DNA of 64,000 nt from Rhodocyclaceae bacterium (GTDB lineage Bacteria; Pseudomonadota; Gammaproteobacteria; Burkholderiales; Rhodocyclaceae). Below the pieces are notes generated by a model. That model worked only from the letters and a program-made list of their open reading frames with translations. It did not search any database and had not been told where the DNA came from. Where the stretch lies: the NCBI GenBank assembly GCA_028869135.1, contig JAGWTC010000003.1, positions 62,001 through 126,000 of the forward strand. Reading direction: 5' to 3'. Below, one piece after another: positions 1 through 11,666 of the stretch. How positions within the stretch are numbered: position 1 is the first letter of the stretch; every line of letters starts with the position of its first letter. The position numbers were made by a program, and so were the translations under genes.

Positions 1-415
1 GTTGCACCGCCGTATCAACGGCGGCATGGAAGGCCGCGACGTTCTGGATGACCTGATCCGCCGGCATCACGACAAGGATGGGATCGCCGCCGATCTCGGC
101 GGCGGCATGCGCAGCCACGGTCAGGGCCGGTGCGGTATTGCGGCCGGCCGGTTCAAGCAGCAGGCCGTTGTTGTCGAGTTTGAGCTCGCGCAACTGCTCG
201 GCCAGCAGAAAACGGTATTCCTCGTTGCCGACCAGCAGCGGTGCCTGCACCACGCCGCCGCAGGCAAGCTTGACGCCTTTCAGGCGCAGCGCCGTCGCCT
301 GCAGCATGGTGTGATTGCCCGACAGCTTCAGCAACTGCTTCGGATACTGTTCGCGGGACAGAGGCCACAAGCGGGTGCCGGAGCCGCCACAGAGAATCAC
401 GGGTTGTATTTTCAT
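1..415 (-). CDS. manC: Mannose-1-phosphate guanylyltransferase (3' part outside window)
   Basis: Only the N-terminal 138 residues are present; the gene continues past the left edge. The enzyme makes GDP-mannose from mannose-1-phosphate and GTP in the cytoplasm, a precursor for exopolysaccharide. Translation from the ATG at 415 gives the nucleotidyltransferase signature GGSGTRLWPLS at residues 10-20, then QYPKQ, as in the ManC/AlgA/XanB family. Further on come the family-typical stretches EPAGRNTAP and VMPADQVI. It lies 64 bp downstream of the exosortase-associated hydrolase genes on the same strand, which fits a role in the same polysaccharide pathway. Whether a C-terminal phosphomannose isomerase domain is fused cannot be seen. 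Confidence 0.9.
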   Translation of the reverse strand, partial: MKIQPVILCGGSGTRLWPLSREQYPKQLLKLSGNHTMLQATALRLKGVKLACGGVVQAPLLVGNEEYRFLLAEQLRELKLDNNGLLLEPAGRNTAPALTVAAHAAAEIGGDPILVVMPADQVIQNVAAFHAAVDTAVQ

Positions 416-479
416 GTTCTAACCATTGGTGTTTTACGCGTCTGCGTCTGCTGTGGGGTATCAAGACTGGCCCATTAGG

Positions 480-1322
480 CTACGGGCGGCCAAGCGCTCC
501 ATTCAGCCACGCGATTGTTGCATTCTCTGCATCTTTGCGCCATTCGGCGCGAGAAAAAGTATGGTCGGCCTCGGCAAAGTCGGCGCGGCTCACATGGGCG
601 CCCGACAGCACCGTCGACTTCGCCAGATCGAGCTGGGCCAGAAACTCCCGGGCGGTGGGATCGCGCCTGCAGAGCAGGAACAGCATGGGCAAATCGAGTT
701 CGGACAAGGCTCCCAGCATGATGGTCGTCGCCCCCCCGGTAGCAGGCGAAAGCCTGGCCTGCCGGCGGTGTCCGGCCAGTTCGCGCATGCTGCGCCAGGG
801 GTTGATGCCGCCGCGCAAAAGTTTGCGCCAGAATGCCATTTCGAAGAAGCGTTGCCGATAGTACATATGGACCGTGGCATGCGCCCTGGCCTGATCGCTG
901 TGCAGCCAGGGGTTGGCCAGCGCCACGCCCGCTATGCGCCTGTCGCCGCTGCGATGGGCGTAGAGCAGCGCTGCGCTGGCGCCGTCGCACAAGCCCCACA
1001 GCGCGACCCGGCGCACGCCAGGATGCGCGGCCTGCAGCAGATCGATCGCCGCCGCGATATCCGCGTCGACGGCGTCGAAAGCCACGCTCGGGCCGGTGCT
1101 GTCGCCCATGCCGCGATAATCGAAGCGCAGGGCGGGATGGCCGGCGGCAGCCAGCGCACGCGCCAGCAAGGCAAACTGGCGATGACTGCCGATACGGTAC
1201 TGAGGCCCGCCGACGACAATCACCACGCCGGTTTCGCGGCCCGTTCCGGACGGATGGCTGACAATGCCAACCAGCGACTCCGAGCCGCACCGGAACAGAT
1301 GCGCCGTTTCGGTCACGCTCAC
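480..1322 (-). CDS. Exosortase A system-associated hydrolase 1 (alpha/beta hydrolase)
   Basis: A 280-residue alpha/beta hydrolase fold protein matching the exosortase A-associated hydrolase 1 family. Visible motifs are the oxyanion-region GGPQYRIGSHRQ (38-49), DYRGMGDS and the elbow GLCDG (100-104), where Cys102 replaces the usual nucleophilic Ser. A late DHTFSR supplies the likely catalytic His. The start is taken as the GTG at 1322, because its GTGA overlaps the TGA of hydrolase 2 by four bases, a standard coupled start; the same frame stays open further upstream, but inside the neighbouring gene. The substrate is unknown. Its place beside an acyl carrier protein and hydrolase 2 suggests acyl-ester or thioester chemistry in exopolysaccharide modification; that is inference. 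Confidence 0.85.
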   Translation of the reverse strand: MSVTETAHLFRCGSESLVGIVSHPSGTGRETGVVIVVGGPQYRIGSHRQFALLARALAAAGHPALRFDYRGMGDSTGPSVAFDAVDADIAAAIDLLQAAHPGVRRVALWGLCDGASAALLYAHRSGDRRIAGVALANPWLHSDQARAHATVHMYYRQRFFEMAFWRKLLRGGINPWRSMRELAGHRRQARLSPATGGATTIMLGALSELDLPMLFLLCRRDPTAREFLAQLDLAKSTVLSGAHVSRADFAEADHTFSRAEWRKDAENATIAWLNGALGRP

Positions 1323-2113
1323 GGCAGCAGGCTTTCCATGACGCCGAGACTGCGGGCCATCAGATCGGGGCATGACTGCACACCCGGCGTCAGCCAGCAT
1401 TGCGCGTCGTCGCTGACGCTGCTGCCGGCTTGGCGGCCTTCGACAAAGCGCCGCAGGCCGGGCGACAGCTCGCCGCCGCCGGGCAGGATTTCGACACAGT
1501 GCATCCGCTGCCGCAGTCCGGGCGGTTTCAGCGTGCTCGCGGCGAGACCCGCAGCCAATCCGGGAGCCACGGTATAACCGGCGACTTCGACGGGGGCGCC
1601 TGCCGCCAACTGTGCCAGCAATGCCTCGGTACCGCCCCGGGTCCGGCCGTCGAGCAGCTCGGCGGCCAGGTGCAGACGCAGAAATTGCTGCAAGTGTTGC
1701 TTGCCCGAAAGCACGGGCTGCCACAGCAACAGACCGACATCGGCCGCCGCTTCGCCGGCCAGTTCGCTGGCCAGCAAGGCGCCGCTGCGCAAACCCCACA
1801 AACATAGAGGCACGTCAAAGCAATCGCGTAGCGACTGCATGGCAGCCCGGCCGTCGCGGCGCCATTGCGCCCAGTCGGCATCGGCAAAATCGCCGGCGCT
1901 GTCGCCGCACCCGAAAAAATCGATCTGCAACACCGCATAGCCGCGGGCGGCAAACGCTCGCGCCTGCTCGGCGACGACATGGCGCGAGCGGTTCAGTTCT
2001 TCGGCAAATGGATGCAGATACAGAATGCTGCCGCGCGGCCTGCCCTCCGGCAGATGCCACAGGCAGAAGCGCTGGCTGCCGTCGACGGCCAGAAAGCCGG
2101 GCTCAAGCGTCAA
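1319..2113 (-). CDS. Exosortase A system-associated hydrolase 2
   Basis: Alpha/beta hydrolase-like protein of about 264 residues, second of the hydrolase pair that accompanies exosortase A loci. The N-terminal half carries LHPFAEELNRSR (33-44) and DFFGCGDSAGDF. The position of the nucleophile elbow reads GLRSG (107-111), so it lacks the canonical GxSxG and may be catalytically unusual. The TTG at 2113 is chosen because it overlaps the end of the acyl carrier protein gene, as expected for coupling; earlier in-frame starts lie inside that gene. The start is the least certain part of the call. Its 3' end overlaps hydrolase 1 by four bases. Confidence 0.8.
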   Translation of the reverse strand: MTLEPGFLAVDGSQRFCLWHLPEGRPRGSILYLHPFAEELNRSRHVVAEQARAFAARGYAVLQIDFFGCGDSAGDFADADWAQWRRDGRAAMQSLRDCFDVPLCLWGLRSGALLASELAGEAAADVGLLLWQPVLSGKQHLQQFLRLHLAAELLDGRTRGGTEALLAQLAAGAPVEVAGYTVAPGLAAGLAASTLKPPGLRQRMHCVEILPGGGELSPGLRRFVEGRQAGSSVSDDAQCWLTPGVQSCPDLMARSLGVMESLLP

Positions 2114-2354
2114 GTCTGGCCTGCACGAATCGGGTGAAGCTGCCCACCGTGGCGAACAGGCTGGCGTCGATCTCGTCGTCGGCGATGCTGAGGCCGAAAC
2201 GCTCTTCAAGTGCCGTCAGAAGGCCGACTACCGCCATGGAGTCCAGCTCGGGCAAGGCACCCAGCAAAGGCGTGTCGGCCGTAAATCCCCTTGTCCGCCC
2301 GGCCAGCCCCAACACATCATCGAGCAGGCGCAGCACATCGTCTTCGACCGTCAA
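2103..2354 (-). CDS. Acyl carrier protein, exosortase-associated
   Basis: An 83-residue acyl carrier protein. The phosphopantetheine attachment site is LDSM with Ser39, within a helix II pattern typical of carrier proteins (ELDSMAVVGLLTALEERFGL). It is first in a minus-strand operon followed by hydrolase 2, hydrolase 1 and manC. In related genomes this carrier protein usually sits next to the exosortase-associated acyl-CoA ligase and PLP decarboxylase. Here those partners are near 43-47 kb. It probably carries an acyl or aminoacyl group destined for the polysaccharide; the group is not known. Its promoter would lie in the 78 bp before the ATG. Confidence 0.9.
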   Translation of the reverse strand: MTVEDDVLRLLDDVLGLAGRTRGFTADTPLLGALPELDSMAVVGLLTALEERFGLSIADDEIDASLFATVGSFTRFVQARLDA

Positions 2355-2432
2355 ACCGTTCTCCCTGGCAATACTCTTGAAATGACACCGGATTATACGG
2401 ACAAGCGATTTCGCTGTTCCATCCGTCGAGAA

Positions 2433-3317
2433 TCAAGCCTCACCGGCGTCCATGCGCGTGGACAAGAGGCTGGCGCCGACGATCAGCACGCCGCCTATCC
2501 AGTCGCGCAGCCCCAGCGTTTCGCCCGCCAGCAGCCATGAAGCGATCGCGGCCACGACCAGTTCGAACAGCATGATCACGATGGCCTGCGCCGCGCGCGT
2601 ATGCGTAATCGCGTACTGGACGATGGCATTGGTGAAGACCAGCGTCATGCCCACGATGCAGAGCATCGCCCAGGACGCGGGTACGAGTTGCCACTCAGTG
2701 CGCGGGAAAAAGAACCAGAAGAAAACGCTCCAGGCAATCACGCCGAGAAACACCGACAGCACCTTCTGCTCGATCATCAGGTTGCTGGTCTTCTTGATCA
2801 GGACGTTCGACAGGGCAAAACAGATGCCGGCCACCAGCCCCAGCCATTCAGCATCCGACTGCGGCCAGGGTATGCCGAACTGTGGGTGCCACAGCATGAC
2901 GCAAGCACCGGACAACGAAATCGCGATGATCAGGGTGCCCGTTGCATTCAGGCGCTCGCCCAGCAGCGCGCGGGCGAAAATCACCGTCCACAGGGGTGAC
3001 AGATAGAACAGCAGCAAGACCCGCGTGACTTCGCCGAGCAAGGTGCCCATGACAAAGCCCAGATTGCAGGCGCCGGCGGCCAGCCCGACCGCAAGCAGCA
3101 TGGGGTGCAGCGGCACCCCGCGCAACTTCCTGCGCCACAAGGCCAAGCCGGTCAGAAAAGCGGCCACATACGTCAGGATGACAGCTTCGATCCCGCTCAT
3201 ACCCTGCGCTTCAAGCACGCGATAGGGATACCAGATCAGGCCCCAGACCGTGGCGCCGGTCAAAAGGCAGATTACAGGGGTGGATTTCGCCGGAGCGGAG
3301 ATTTGCGGGGTGTCCAT
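2433..3317 (-). CDS. EamA/DMT-family inner-membrane transporter
   Basis: A 294-residue protein with about ten hydrophobic segments in the two-fold repeat layout of the drug/metabolite transporter (EamA) family. Each half ends with a family-like pattern: LLGERLNATGTLIIAISLSG in the first and LLAGETLGLRDWIGGVLI in the second. The substrate cannot be told from sequence; relatives export amino acids and other metabolites. It is divergent from dapC with only 39 bp between the starts, so the two probably share a promoter region. The N-terminus is short and polar (MDTPQISAPAKSTP) before the first membrane segment. Confidence 0.85.
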   Translation of the reverse strand: MDTPQISAPAKSTPVICLLTGATVWGLIWYPYRVLEAQGMSGIEAVILTYVAAFLTGLALWRRKLRGVPLHPMLLAVGLAAGACNLGFVMGTLLGEVTRVLLLFYLSPLWTVIFARALLGERLNATGTLIIAISLSGACVMLWHPQFGIPWPQSDAEWLGLVAGICFALSNVLIKKTSNLMIEQKVLSVFLGVIAWSVFFWFFFPRTEWQLVPASWAMLCIVGMTLVFTNAIVQYAITHTRAAQAIVIMLFELVVAAIASWLLAGETLGLRDWIGGVLIVGASLLSTRMDAGEA

Positions 3318-3318
3318 T

Positions 3319-3324
3319 TATAAT
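3319..3324 (+). promoter_or_regulatory. Candidate -10 element for dapC (TATAAT)
   Basis: A perfect TATAAT lies 33 bp before the GTG taken as the dapC start. No good -35 hexamer is seen 16-18 bp upstream. If this is the -10, the in-frame TTG at 3324 is at or upstream of the transcription start and cannot be the translation start, which supports the GTG at 3357. Confidence 0.4.
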
Positions 3325-3356
3325 TGTCTGCTTTGCGCCACCGAAGTACTTCAGCC

Positions 3357-4568
3357 GTGAATCCAGACCTCGCCAAGCTCCAGCCCTACCCTTTTGAAAA
3401 ACTGCGCGCCATGCTGGCCAGCGGCGCGCCAGCAACGCCGTCGACCCAGCGTGAAATCAGGCTCGGCATCGGCGAGCCGCAGCATGCAACGCCCGAGTTC
3501 ATCAAGCAGGCGCTGTGCAACAGCCTCGCCGGGCTCGCGAATTATCCCACGACCCAGGGCGACGAAAAACTGCGCGTGGCGATCAGCGAGTGGATTGCGC
3601 GGCGCTACAAGATTGCGGCGCCGAATCCGGCCACGCAGATCCTGCCGGTAAACGGTTCGCGCGAAGCGCTGTTCTCCTTCGCCCAGGCCGTGGTCGACCG
3701 CAGCAAGCCGGGCGCACTGGTGGTCAGCCCCAATCCCTTCTACCAGATCTACGAAGGCGCCGCCTACCTGGCCGGCGCCACGCCGGTGTTCCTCAACAAT
3801 CTGCCGGAAAACGACTTCAACTTCGACTATCAGGAGCTCTCGGAGCAACAGTGGCAACGCGTACAGCTCCTATTCGTTTGCTCGCCCGGCAATCCAACCG
3901 GCAAAGTCCTCACCCTTGATGACTGGAAGGAACTGTTCGCGCTGTCGGACAAGTATGGCTTCATCATTGCCGCCGACGAGTGCTATTCGGAGATCTATTT
4001 CGACGAGGCCGCCCCACCGCTGGGCGCCCTCGAAGCCGCACGGAAACTCGGGCGCGACGACTACCGCCGCCTGGTGGTGTTTTCCAGCCTGTCGAAGCGT
4101 TCCAACGTGCCGGGCCTGCGCTCGGGCTTCGTCGCCGGCGATGCAAATGTCATGAAGTCCTTCCTGCTCTACCGCACCTACCACGGCAGCGCCATGAACC
4201 CGGCGGTGCAGGCGACCAGCGTGATCGCCTGGCAGGACGAAGCGCACGTCATCGAAAACCGCCGTCTCTACAAGGAAAAGTTCGACAAGGTGACGCCGCT
4301 GATCGCGCCTTATCTCAAGACGGCTGTGCCCGATGCCGGTTTCTACCTGTGGGCCTCAGTTGCCAACTACGCGCCGATAGCCGACGAGGAATTCACCCGT
4401 CGCCTGCAGCATCAATATAATGTCGGGGTTCTGCCCGGCAGCTATCTGGCGCGCGAGGCCAACGGCGTGAACCCGGGCGCCGGTTTCGTCCGTCTGGCAC
4501 TGGTCGCCAGCCTCGACGACTGCCTCGAAGCCGCCGGTCGCATTGCCGATTTCTGCAAGTCTTTGTAA
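3357..4568 (+). CDS. dapC: Succinyldiaminopimelate transaminase
   Basis: A 403-residue fold-type I PLP aminotransferase. It converts N-succinyl-2-amino-6-oxopimelate to N-succinyl-LL-diaminopimelate with glutamate, in the lysine and peptidoglycan pathway. SPGNPTGKV (166-174), DECYSEIYF (197-205) and the Schiff-base Lys237 in SSLSKRSN are present, and RSGF follows. The start is the GTG at 3357 giving VNPDLAKLQPYPFEKL, the usual N-terminus of this family; an upstream TTG at 3324 would add 11 atypical residues. The next gene is dapD, 26 bp on, and dapE follows after the pilU-like gene, so pathway context supports the name over other class I aminotransferases. Confidence 0.92.
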   Translation: MNPDLAKLQPYPFEKLRAMLASGAPATPSTQREIRLGIGEPQHATPEFIKQALCNSLAGLANYPTTQGDEKLRVAISEWIARRYKIAAPNPATQILPVNGSREALFSFAQAVVDRSKPGALVVSPNPFYQIYEGAAYLAGATPVFLNNLPENDFNFDYQELSEQQWQRVQLLFVCSPGNPTGKVLTLDDWKELFALSDKYGFIIAADECYSEIYFDEAAPPLGALEAARKLGRDDYRRLVVFSSLSKRSNVPGLRSGFVAGDANVMKSFLLYRTYHGSAMNPAVQATSVIAWQDEAHVIENRRLYKEKFDKVTPLIAPYLKTAVPDAGFYLWASVANYAPIADEEFTRRLQHQYNVGVLPGSYLAREANGVNPGAGFVRLALVASLDDCLEAAGRIADFCKSL

Positions 4569-4594
4569 TTCACCGCATCCACTGAAAGAAGAAC

Positions 4595-5416
4595 ATGAGC
4601 GACATTCAACAGATCATCGAACAAGCCTGGGAAGACCGCGCCAACCTGAAGCCCGGCAGCGCGCCGGCCAAGGTCGGCGAAGCCGTGGACCACATCATCA
4701 ATGAGCTCGATGCCGGCAAGCTGCGCGTCGCCGAGAAGATCAACGGCGAATGGGTCACCCACCAGTGGATCAAGAAGGCCGTGCTGCTGTCCTTCCGCCT
4801 GGAAGACAACAAGGTCATGAGCGCCGGTGATCTCAACTTCTTCGACAAGGTGGACACCAAGTTCGCCAGCTACGACCAACACAAGTTCCAGCAGGGCGGC
4901 TTCCGCGTCGTCCCGCCGGCCGTCGCCCGCCGCGGTTCCTTCATCGGCAAGAACGTCGTGATGATGCCGAGCTACGTGAATATCGGCGCCTACGTCGACG
5001 AAGGCACCATGGTCGACACCTGGGCCACCGTCGGCTCCTGCGCCCAGATCGGCAAGAACGTGCACCTCTCCGGCGGCGTCGGCATCGGCGGCGTGCTGGA
5101 ACCGCTGCAGGCCAACCCGACCATCATCGGCGACAACTGCTTCGTCGGCGCCCGTTCCGAAGTGGTCGAAGGCGTCATCGTCGAAGACAACTGCGTGATC
5201 TCGATGGGCGTCTACATCGGCCAGAGCACCAAGATCTACGATCGCGCCACCGGCGAAGTCATCTACGGTCGCATTCCGGCCGGCTCGGTCGTGGTTTCCG
5301 GCAACCTGCCCTCGGCCGACGGCAAGTACAGCCTCTACTGCGCGGTCATCGTCAAGAAGGTCGATGCCCAGACCCGCTCCAAGACCAGCATCAACGAGCT
5401 GCTGCGCGGCGACTAA
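4595..5416 (+). CDS. dapD: Tetrahydrodipicolinate N-succinyltransferase
   Basis: A 273-residue acyltransferase with a left-handed beta-helix of hexapeptide repeats in its central part (for example [31 protein letters not shown]). It transfers succinyl from succinyl-CoA to tetrahydrodipicolinate, the step before DapC. Length and N-terminus ([15 protein letters not shown]) match the DapD family closely. A purine-rich ribosome-binding site (AAAGAAG) precedes the ATG. It lies 26 bp after dapC and is probably co-transcribed with it. Confidence 0.96.
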   Translation: MSDIQQIIEQAWEDRANLKPGSAPAKVGEAVDHIINELDAGKLRVAEKINGEWVTHQWIKKAVLLSFRLEDNKVMSAGDLNFFDKVDTKFASYDQHKFQQGGFRVVPPAVARRGSFIGKNVVMMPSYVNIGAYVDEGTMVDTWATVGSCAQIGKNVHLSGGVGIGGVLEPLQANPTIIGDNCFVGARSEVVEGVIVEDNCVISMGVYIGQSTKIYDRATGEVIYGRIPAGSVVVSGNLPSADGKYSLYCAVIVKKVDAQTRSKTSINELLRGD

Positions 5417-5457
5417 GAAAATCAGCTCTAGGCAGTCCTGACTCCTGGGAGGGAACG

Positions 5458-7757
<2,300 letters not shown>

Positions 7758-7779
7758 AATTCAACCGCAGTCCACCACG

Positions 7780-7876
7780 TCACCAAGAACACAAAATTGC
7801 ACCAAGAAGGGCAAAAAATCTAAAGGGCTTTTCCTTGGTGGATCTTGGTGCTATTTGTAACTTGGTGGCTCGCATT
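7780..7876. repeat. Intergenic CTTGGTG inverted repeats
   Basis: Between dapE and prmB, CACCAAG occurs twice on the left and CTTGGTG three times on the right of the spacer, so several alternative hairpins can form. No good T-tract follows, so a terminator is not claimed. It looks like dispersed intergenic repeat debris. Confidence 0.4.
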
Positions 7877-7893
7877 TGACCTGGGTTTAAAAC

Positions 7894-8781
7894 ATGAGCG
7901 CAATGCTAGACGATCTCCATACCATTCGCGACTGGCTGCGCTGGGCGGTCAGCCGCTTCAGCGAGGCGCAGTTGAGCTTCGGCCACGGTTGCAGCAATGC
8001 CTACGACGAGGCCGCCTGGCTGATTCTGCACACCCTGCATCTGCCGCTCGACCAACTGGATACCTTCATCGATGCCCGTCTGGCAAGAGACGAGCGCCTG
8101 GCCGTGCTCGAAATCCTGCAGCAACGCATTGCCCGCCGCGTGCCGGCCGCCTATCTGACCCACGAAGCCTGGCTGGGCGACTTCAAGTTCTATGTCGATG
8201 AGCGCGTCATCGTGCCGCGCTCCTATTTTGCGGAGCTGCTCGAAAACGGCTTTGCGCCTTGGGTCGAGGATGCGCATGCCGTCACCGATGCACTGGACCT
8301 GTGTACCGGCTCGGGCTGCCTCGCCATCATCATGGCCCACGCCTTCCCCAACGCCCAGGTGGACGCCGTCGACATTTCGCCGGATGCTCTGGCGGTGGCA
8401 CGCCGCAATGTCGCCGACTACGGTCTTGAGGATGTGGTGATGCCGATCGAATCGGACGTGTTCGCCAAGCTCGGCGGTCGCCAGTATGACCTCATCATTT
8501 CGAATCCGCCTTACGTGACGACCGAGTCCATGGACGCCTTGCCGCCCGAGTATCGCCACGAGCCCTCGCTGGCCCTCGCCGCCGGCGCAGACGGGCTCGA
8601 CGTGGTGCGGCGCATTCTGGCCGGTGCCAAGGCGCATCTGAAGCCCGGCGGCGTACTGGCCATCGAAGTCGGCCACAACCGGGATCTGGTCGAAGCGGCC
8701 TTCCCCCTCCTTGAAGCGGTGTGGCTCGACGCCGAAGGCGGAGACGAAAAGGTCTTCGTGCTCACAAGGGAACAGCTTTAA
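7894..8781 (+). CDS. prmB: Ribosomal protein L3 N5-glutamine methyltransferase
   Basis: A 295-residue class I SAM-dependent methyltransferase of the HemK/PrmB group. The SAM-binding loop DLCTGSGCL is at 135-143 and the glutamine-binding NPPY motif at 204-207. PrmB rather than PrmC is favoured by the L3-type sequence YLTHEAWLGDFKFYVDERV before VPRS and by the longer N-terminal domain. It modifies a glutamine of ribosomal protein L3 during ribosome assembly. It is the last gene before a clear terminator. Confidence 0.9.
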   Translation: MSAMLDDLHTIRDWLRWAVSRFSEAQLSFGHGCSNAYDEAAWLILHTLHLPLDQLDTFIDARLARDERLAVLEILQQRIARRVPAAYLTHEAWLGDFKFYVDERVIVPRSYFAELLENGFAPWVEDAHAVTDALDLCTGSGCLAIIMAHAFPNAQVDAVDISPDALAVARRNVADYGLEDVVMPIESDVFAKLGGRQYDLIISNPPYVTTESMDALPPEYRHEPSLALAAGADGLDVVRRILAGAKAHLKPGGVLAIEVGHNRDLVEAAFPLLEAVWLDAEGGDEKVFVLTREQL

Positions 8782-8802
8782 ATCGTCCCTTCAACATCGA
8801 TA

Positions 8803-8827
8803 AAGCCCCGAAAGGGGCTTTTTTTAT
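8803..8827 (+). terminator. Rho-independent terminator after prmB
   Basis: AAGCCCC, GAAA loop, GGGGCTT, then a run of T. It closes the dap-prmB transcription unit. Confidence 0.9.
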
Positions 8828-8975
8828 ATCTTTCATTTTTACCACCTGAATAGCGCTTTGATGGCAAAATCGAATTGCACAATAAAGTCGGTTTATCCAA
8901 CTTCCCGGATTGCGCGCATCTCCGGCGCCTAAAGATCGCTCTGGAAACCGTCGCCTGACAAAAAAGGTAAATATC

Positions 8976-10589
8976 ATGACTGTCGCAAAGCGCTTGTTCC
9001 TGCTAATCGTTATTTCGATTGCCGCCCTCCTCATCCTCGGCATCGGCAGCATCGTGGCGATGAAGGACACCAATCATCGGTTGGAAAACGTCAACGAGAA
9101 TCTCCTGCCCAGCGTGGTTGCGCTGGAGAGCACGGGACAATCCTTGCTGCGACTGCGCATCCGCGTGCTCTATCACATCCTCAACGAAGACCCGGATAAG
9201 CAGGCCGAGTTCGAGAAGGAGATTGCAAAACTGACCAAGGATGTTCAAGAGAGCTTTGACAATTACGGCAAGAATCTGGTCAAAGACGAAGCCGACAAAA
9301 GCTATCTCGACAAAGATATTGAGGCCTTCAAGGCTTTCGATGCCGTCAAGGATCAGGCTGTCAATATGTCGCGCAACCTGCAAAAGACGGATGCACAGAC
9401 GTTGATGCTGCAAAGCTCCAAGGTTTCCCAGGCCGCCACGCAAGCCTTGCTCGATCACGCAAAATACAACGCAGAGCTCGGCACCGCCGCCGAAAAGGAA
9501 TCGGCGGCGGCCTACAAGCGGACGCTGACCATACTGATTGCGCTCATCGTTCTCGCCGCGGGCGCCGTCAGCGTGATCGGATTTGCCATCTATCGCAATG
9601 TCGTCGGCTCGCTGGGCTCCTTGCGCGACACGCTGACCCAGATCGAAAGCTCGCTGGACTTCACCAAGCGTGCGCCGGTGACGAGCCGGGACGAAGTCGG
9701 CATGACGGTTGAAGCGTTCAACCGCCTCACCTCCCGCCTGCAGACCAGCCTGAGGGAAATCGCCGAGCAATCCGACCGCGTCAGCAGCGCCGCCAAGCAA
9801 CTGACCGAAACCGCCCATATCGTTACTGACAGCGCTTCGAGTCAAAGTGCGGCCGCAGCCGACATGGCGGCCACGGTCGAGGAAATGACGGTCAGCATCA
9901 ACCACGTCGCCGATCAGGCCGGCGAAGCCAATCGCCTTTCGGGTGAGTCCGGCGAACTGGCGGTCAATGGCGAAAAGACCATCGTCGAAACGGTCGAGGA
10001 CATCAACGAAATCGCCCATACCGTGCGCTCCGCATCCGAGTACGTCGCCAACCTCGACCGCGACAGCCAGAGCGTCAATGAAGTCGTCGGCGTGATCAAG
10101 GAAATCGCCGATCAGACCAATCTGCTGGCGCTGAACGCCGCCATCGAGGCGGCCCGCGCCGGCGAACAGGGCCGCGGTTTCGCGGTGGTCGCTGACGAAG
10201 TCCGCAAACTGGCCGAACGCACTTCGCAATCGACTCAGGTCATCGCCGAAACCATCGCCGCCATGCAGGTCAATGCGCAGAACACCGTCGAAGGCATGAA
10301 GGCCGTCGACGATCGCGTGGCCGTCGGCGTCGAGCGTGCCAATGCAGCCAACTCGGCCATTGCGCAGATTCGCACCAGCTCGGGCCGTGCCGTCGAGCGC
10401 GTGGCGGAAATCAGTGATGCCATCCGCGAACAAGGCATCGCCAGCACCAGCATCGCGCAGCAGGTAGAGAAGATCGCCCAGATGTCCGAGGAAAACCATG
10501 CGGCGGCGGAAAACACCTCCGCCACGGCCGAGGAGCTGGATCAGCTCGCCCATCGCATGAAAGAGATTGTCAGCCAGTACAAGATCTAG
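8976..10589 (+). CDS. Methyl-accepting chemotaxis protein
   Basis: A 537-residue transmembrane chemoreceptor. An N-terminal membrane segment (about 7-27) is followed by a helical four-helix-bundle-type periplasmic domain, a second membrane segment at about 182-206, a HAMP region, and a long cytoplasmic coiled coil. The signalling hairpin signature [20 protein letters not shown] begins near residue 376. The ATG at 8976 is preferred to an earlier in-frame start because AAAAGGT precedes it and the first residues then lead straight into the membrane segment. The ligand is unknown and no che genes are adjacent. There is no C-terminal CheR-binding pentapeptide. Confidence 0.93.
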   Translation: MTVAKRLFLLIVISIAALLILGIGSIVAMKDTNHRLENVNENLLPSVVALESTGQSLLRLRIRVLYHILNEDPDKQAEFEKEIAKLTKDVQESFDNYGKNLVKDEADKSYLDKDIEAFKAFDAVKDQAVNMSRNLQKTDAQTLMLQSSKVSQAATQALLDHAKYNAELGTAAEKESAAAYKRTLTILIALIVLAAGAVSVIGFAIYRNVVGSLGSLRDTLTQIESSLDFTKRAPVTSRDEVGMTVEAFNRLTSRLQTSLREIAEQSDRVSSAAKQLTETAHIVTDSASSQSAAAADMAATVEEMTVSINHVADQAGEANRLSGESGELAVNGEKTIVETVEDINEIAHTVRSASEYVANLDRDSQSVNEVVGVIKEIADQTNLLALNAAIEAARAGEQGRGFAVVADEVRKLAERTSQSTQVIAETIAAMQVNAQNTVEGMKAVDDRVAVGVERANAANSAIAQIRTSSGRAVERVAEISDAIREQGIASTSIAQQVEKIAQMSEENHAAAENTSATAEELDQLAHRMKEIVSQYKI

Positions 10590-10607
10590 GCTCAAGTAAC
10601 GCAACTG

Positions 10608-10643
10608 CCCGCATGTCCGACCGGATTCGCATGCGGGCGTTTT
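10608..10643 (+). terminator. Terminator after the chemoreceptor
   Basis: Inverted repeat GCCCGCATG / CATGCGGGC separated by 13 bases, followed by GTTTTT. Confidence 0.85.
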
Positions 10644-10668
10644 TCATTTCATGCCGAAGAGGATGATC

Positions 10669-11652
10669 ATGCAAATACACTTCACCCGCGTCGTTCGCAA
10701 TCTGATCGGTTTCGTGCTGGGCGCCGGCATCTGCGCCGCCTGCCTCGCCCAGACCTGGCCGAACAAGACGGTTACCGTCGTCGTCCCCTGGCCGCCGGGC
10801 GGTCCCTCCGACACGGCGGCGCGCCCGCTGGCCAAAGCCATGAGTGAAAGCCTCGGCCAGACCTTCCTCGTCGACAACAAGGGCGGCGCCGGCGGCAATA
10901 TCGGCTCGGCCCAGGTCGCCAAGGCGGCACCCGACGGCTATACCCTGCTCATCACATCGAGCGCCCCGATCGTCATCAACCCCAGCCTCTACAAGAGCAT
11001 GCCCTTCGATCCGGACAAGGATCTGACGCCAATCACCAATCTGATCCGCGTGCCGCTGGTGCTGGCCGTCAACCCGTCGGTGCCGGCCAGGAACCTCAAG
11101 GAGCTGATTGCCTATATCCGCGCCCAGAACGGCAAGATCGTCTACGCTTCGGCCGGCAACGGCACGCCGCAGCATCTGACCGGCGAACTGTTCAAGTCCA
11201 TCGCCAAGCTCGACATCACCCATGTGCCCTACAAGGGCTCGGCGCCGGCCATCGCCGATTTGCTCGGCGGCCATGTGCCCATGATGTTTGACAGCACCGT
11301 CGCCGTCACACCGCATATCAAGTCGGGCAAGCTGCGGGCGATCGCCGTCAGCGGCGCCAAGCGCTCGCCGCTGTTCCCGGACGTGCCGACCTTCGGCGAA
11401 TCCGGTTTTGCCGCCGTCGAATCCTACGCCTGGTATGGCCTGTTTGGCCCGGCCAACATGCCCAAGGACCTGCTCGCCAAGGTCAATGCCGAAGCCGTCA
11501 AGGCGATGAAGCAGCACGACTTCCAGAAGACCCTGGCGGATACCGGCTCTGAATATGTCGGCAGTTCGCCCGAACAGTTCCAGGCCTTCGTCAAGGACGA
11601 AAGCCAGAAATGGGCGCGCGTGGTCAAGGCCAGCGGCGCCACGGTCGACTGA
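10669..11652 (+). CDS. Bug/TctC-family periplasmic solute-binding protein
   Basis: A 327-residue exported binding protein of the tripartite tricarboxylate (Bug) family, abundant in betaproteobacteria. An N-terminal signal peptide ends near CLAQ; the mature start WPNKTVTVVVPWPPGGPSD is the hallmark ligand-binding strand, and GGAGGNIG and PYKGSAPA are further family motifs. No TctA/TctB membrane subunits are nearby, so it is an orphan. The ATG at 10669 is chosen over two earlier in-frame ATGs because GAAGAGG sits about 7 bases upstream. The ligand, usually a carboxylate, cannot be predicted. Confidence 0.92.
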   Translation: MQIHFTRVVRNLIGFVLGAGICAACLAQTWPNKTVTVVVPWPPGGPSDTAARPLAKAMSESLGQTFLVDNKGGAGGNIGSAQVAKAAPDGYTLLITSSAPIVINPSLYKSMPFDPDKDLTPITNLIRVPLVLAVNPSVPARNLKELIAYIRAQNGKIVYASAGNGTPQHLTGELFKSIAKLDITHVPYKGSAPAIADLLGGHVPMMFDSTVAVTPHIKSGKLRAIAVSGAKRSPLFPDVPTFGESGFAAVESYAWYGLFGPANMPKDLLAKVNAEAVKAMKQHDFQKTLADTGSEYVGSSPEQFQAFVKDESQKWARVVKASGATVD

Positions 11653-11666
11653 GCTTGATTCGCACA

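Noticed and set aside
426-1577. Plus-strand open frame of 383 residues
   Set aside because: Antisense to both exosortase-associated hydrolases; Arg/Ala/Gln-rich composition of a shadow frame.
9003-10604. Minus-strand open frame of 533 residues
   Set aside because: Antisense to the chemoreceptor, repeats of Asp/Gly/Leu reflect codon bias, not a protein.
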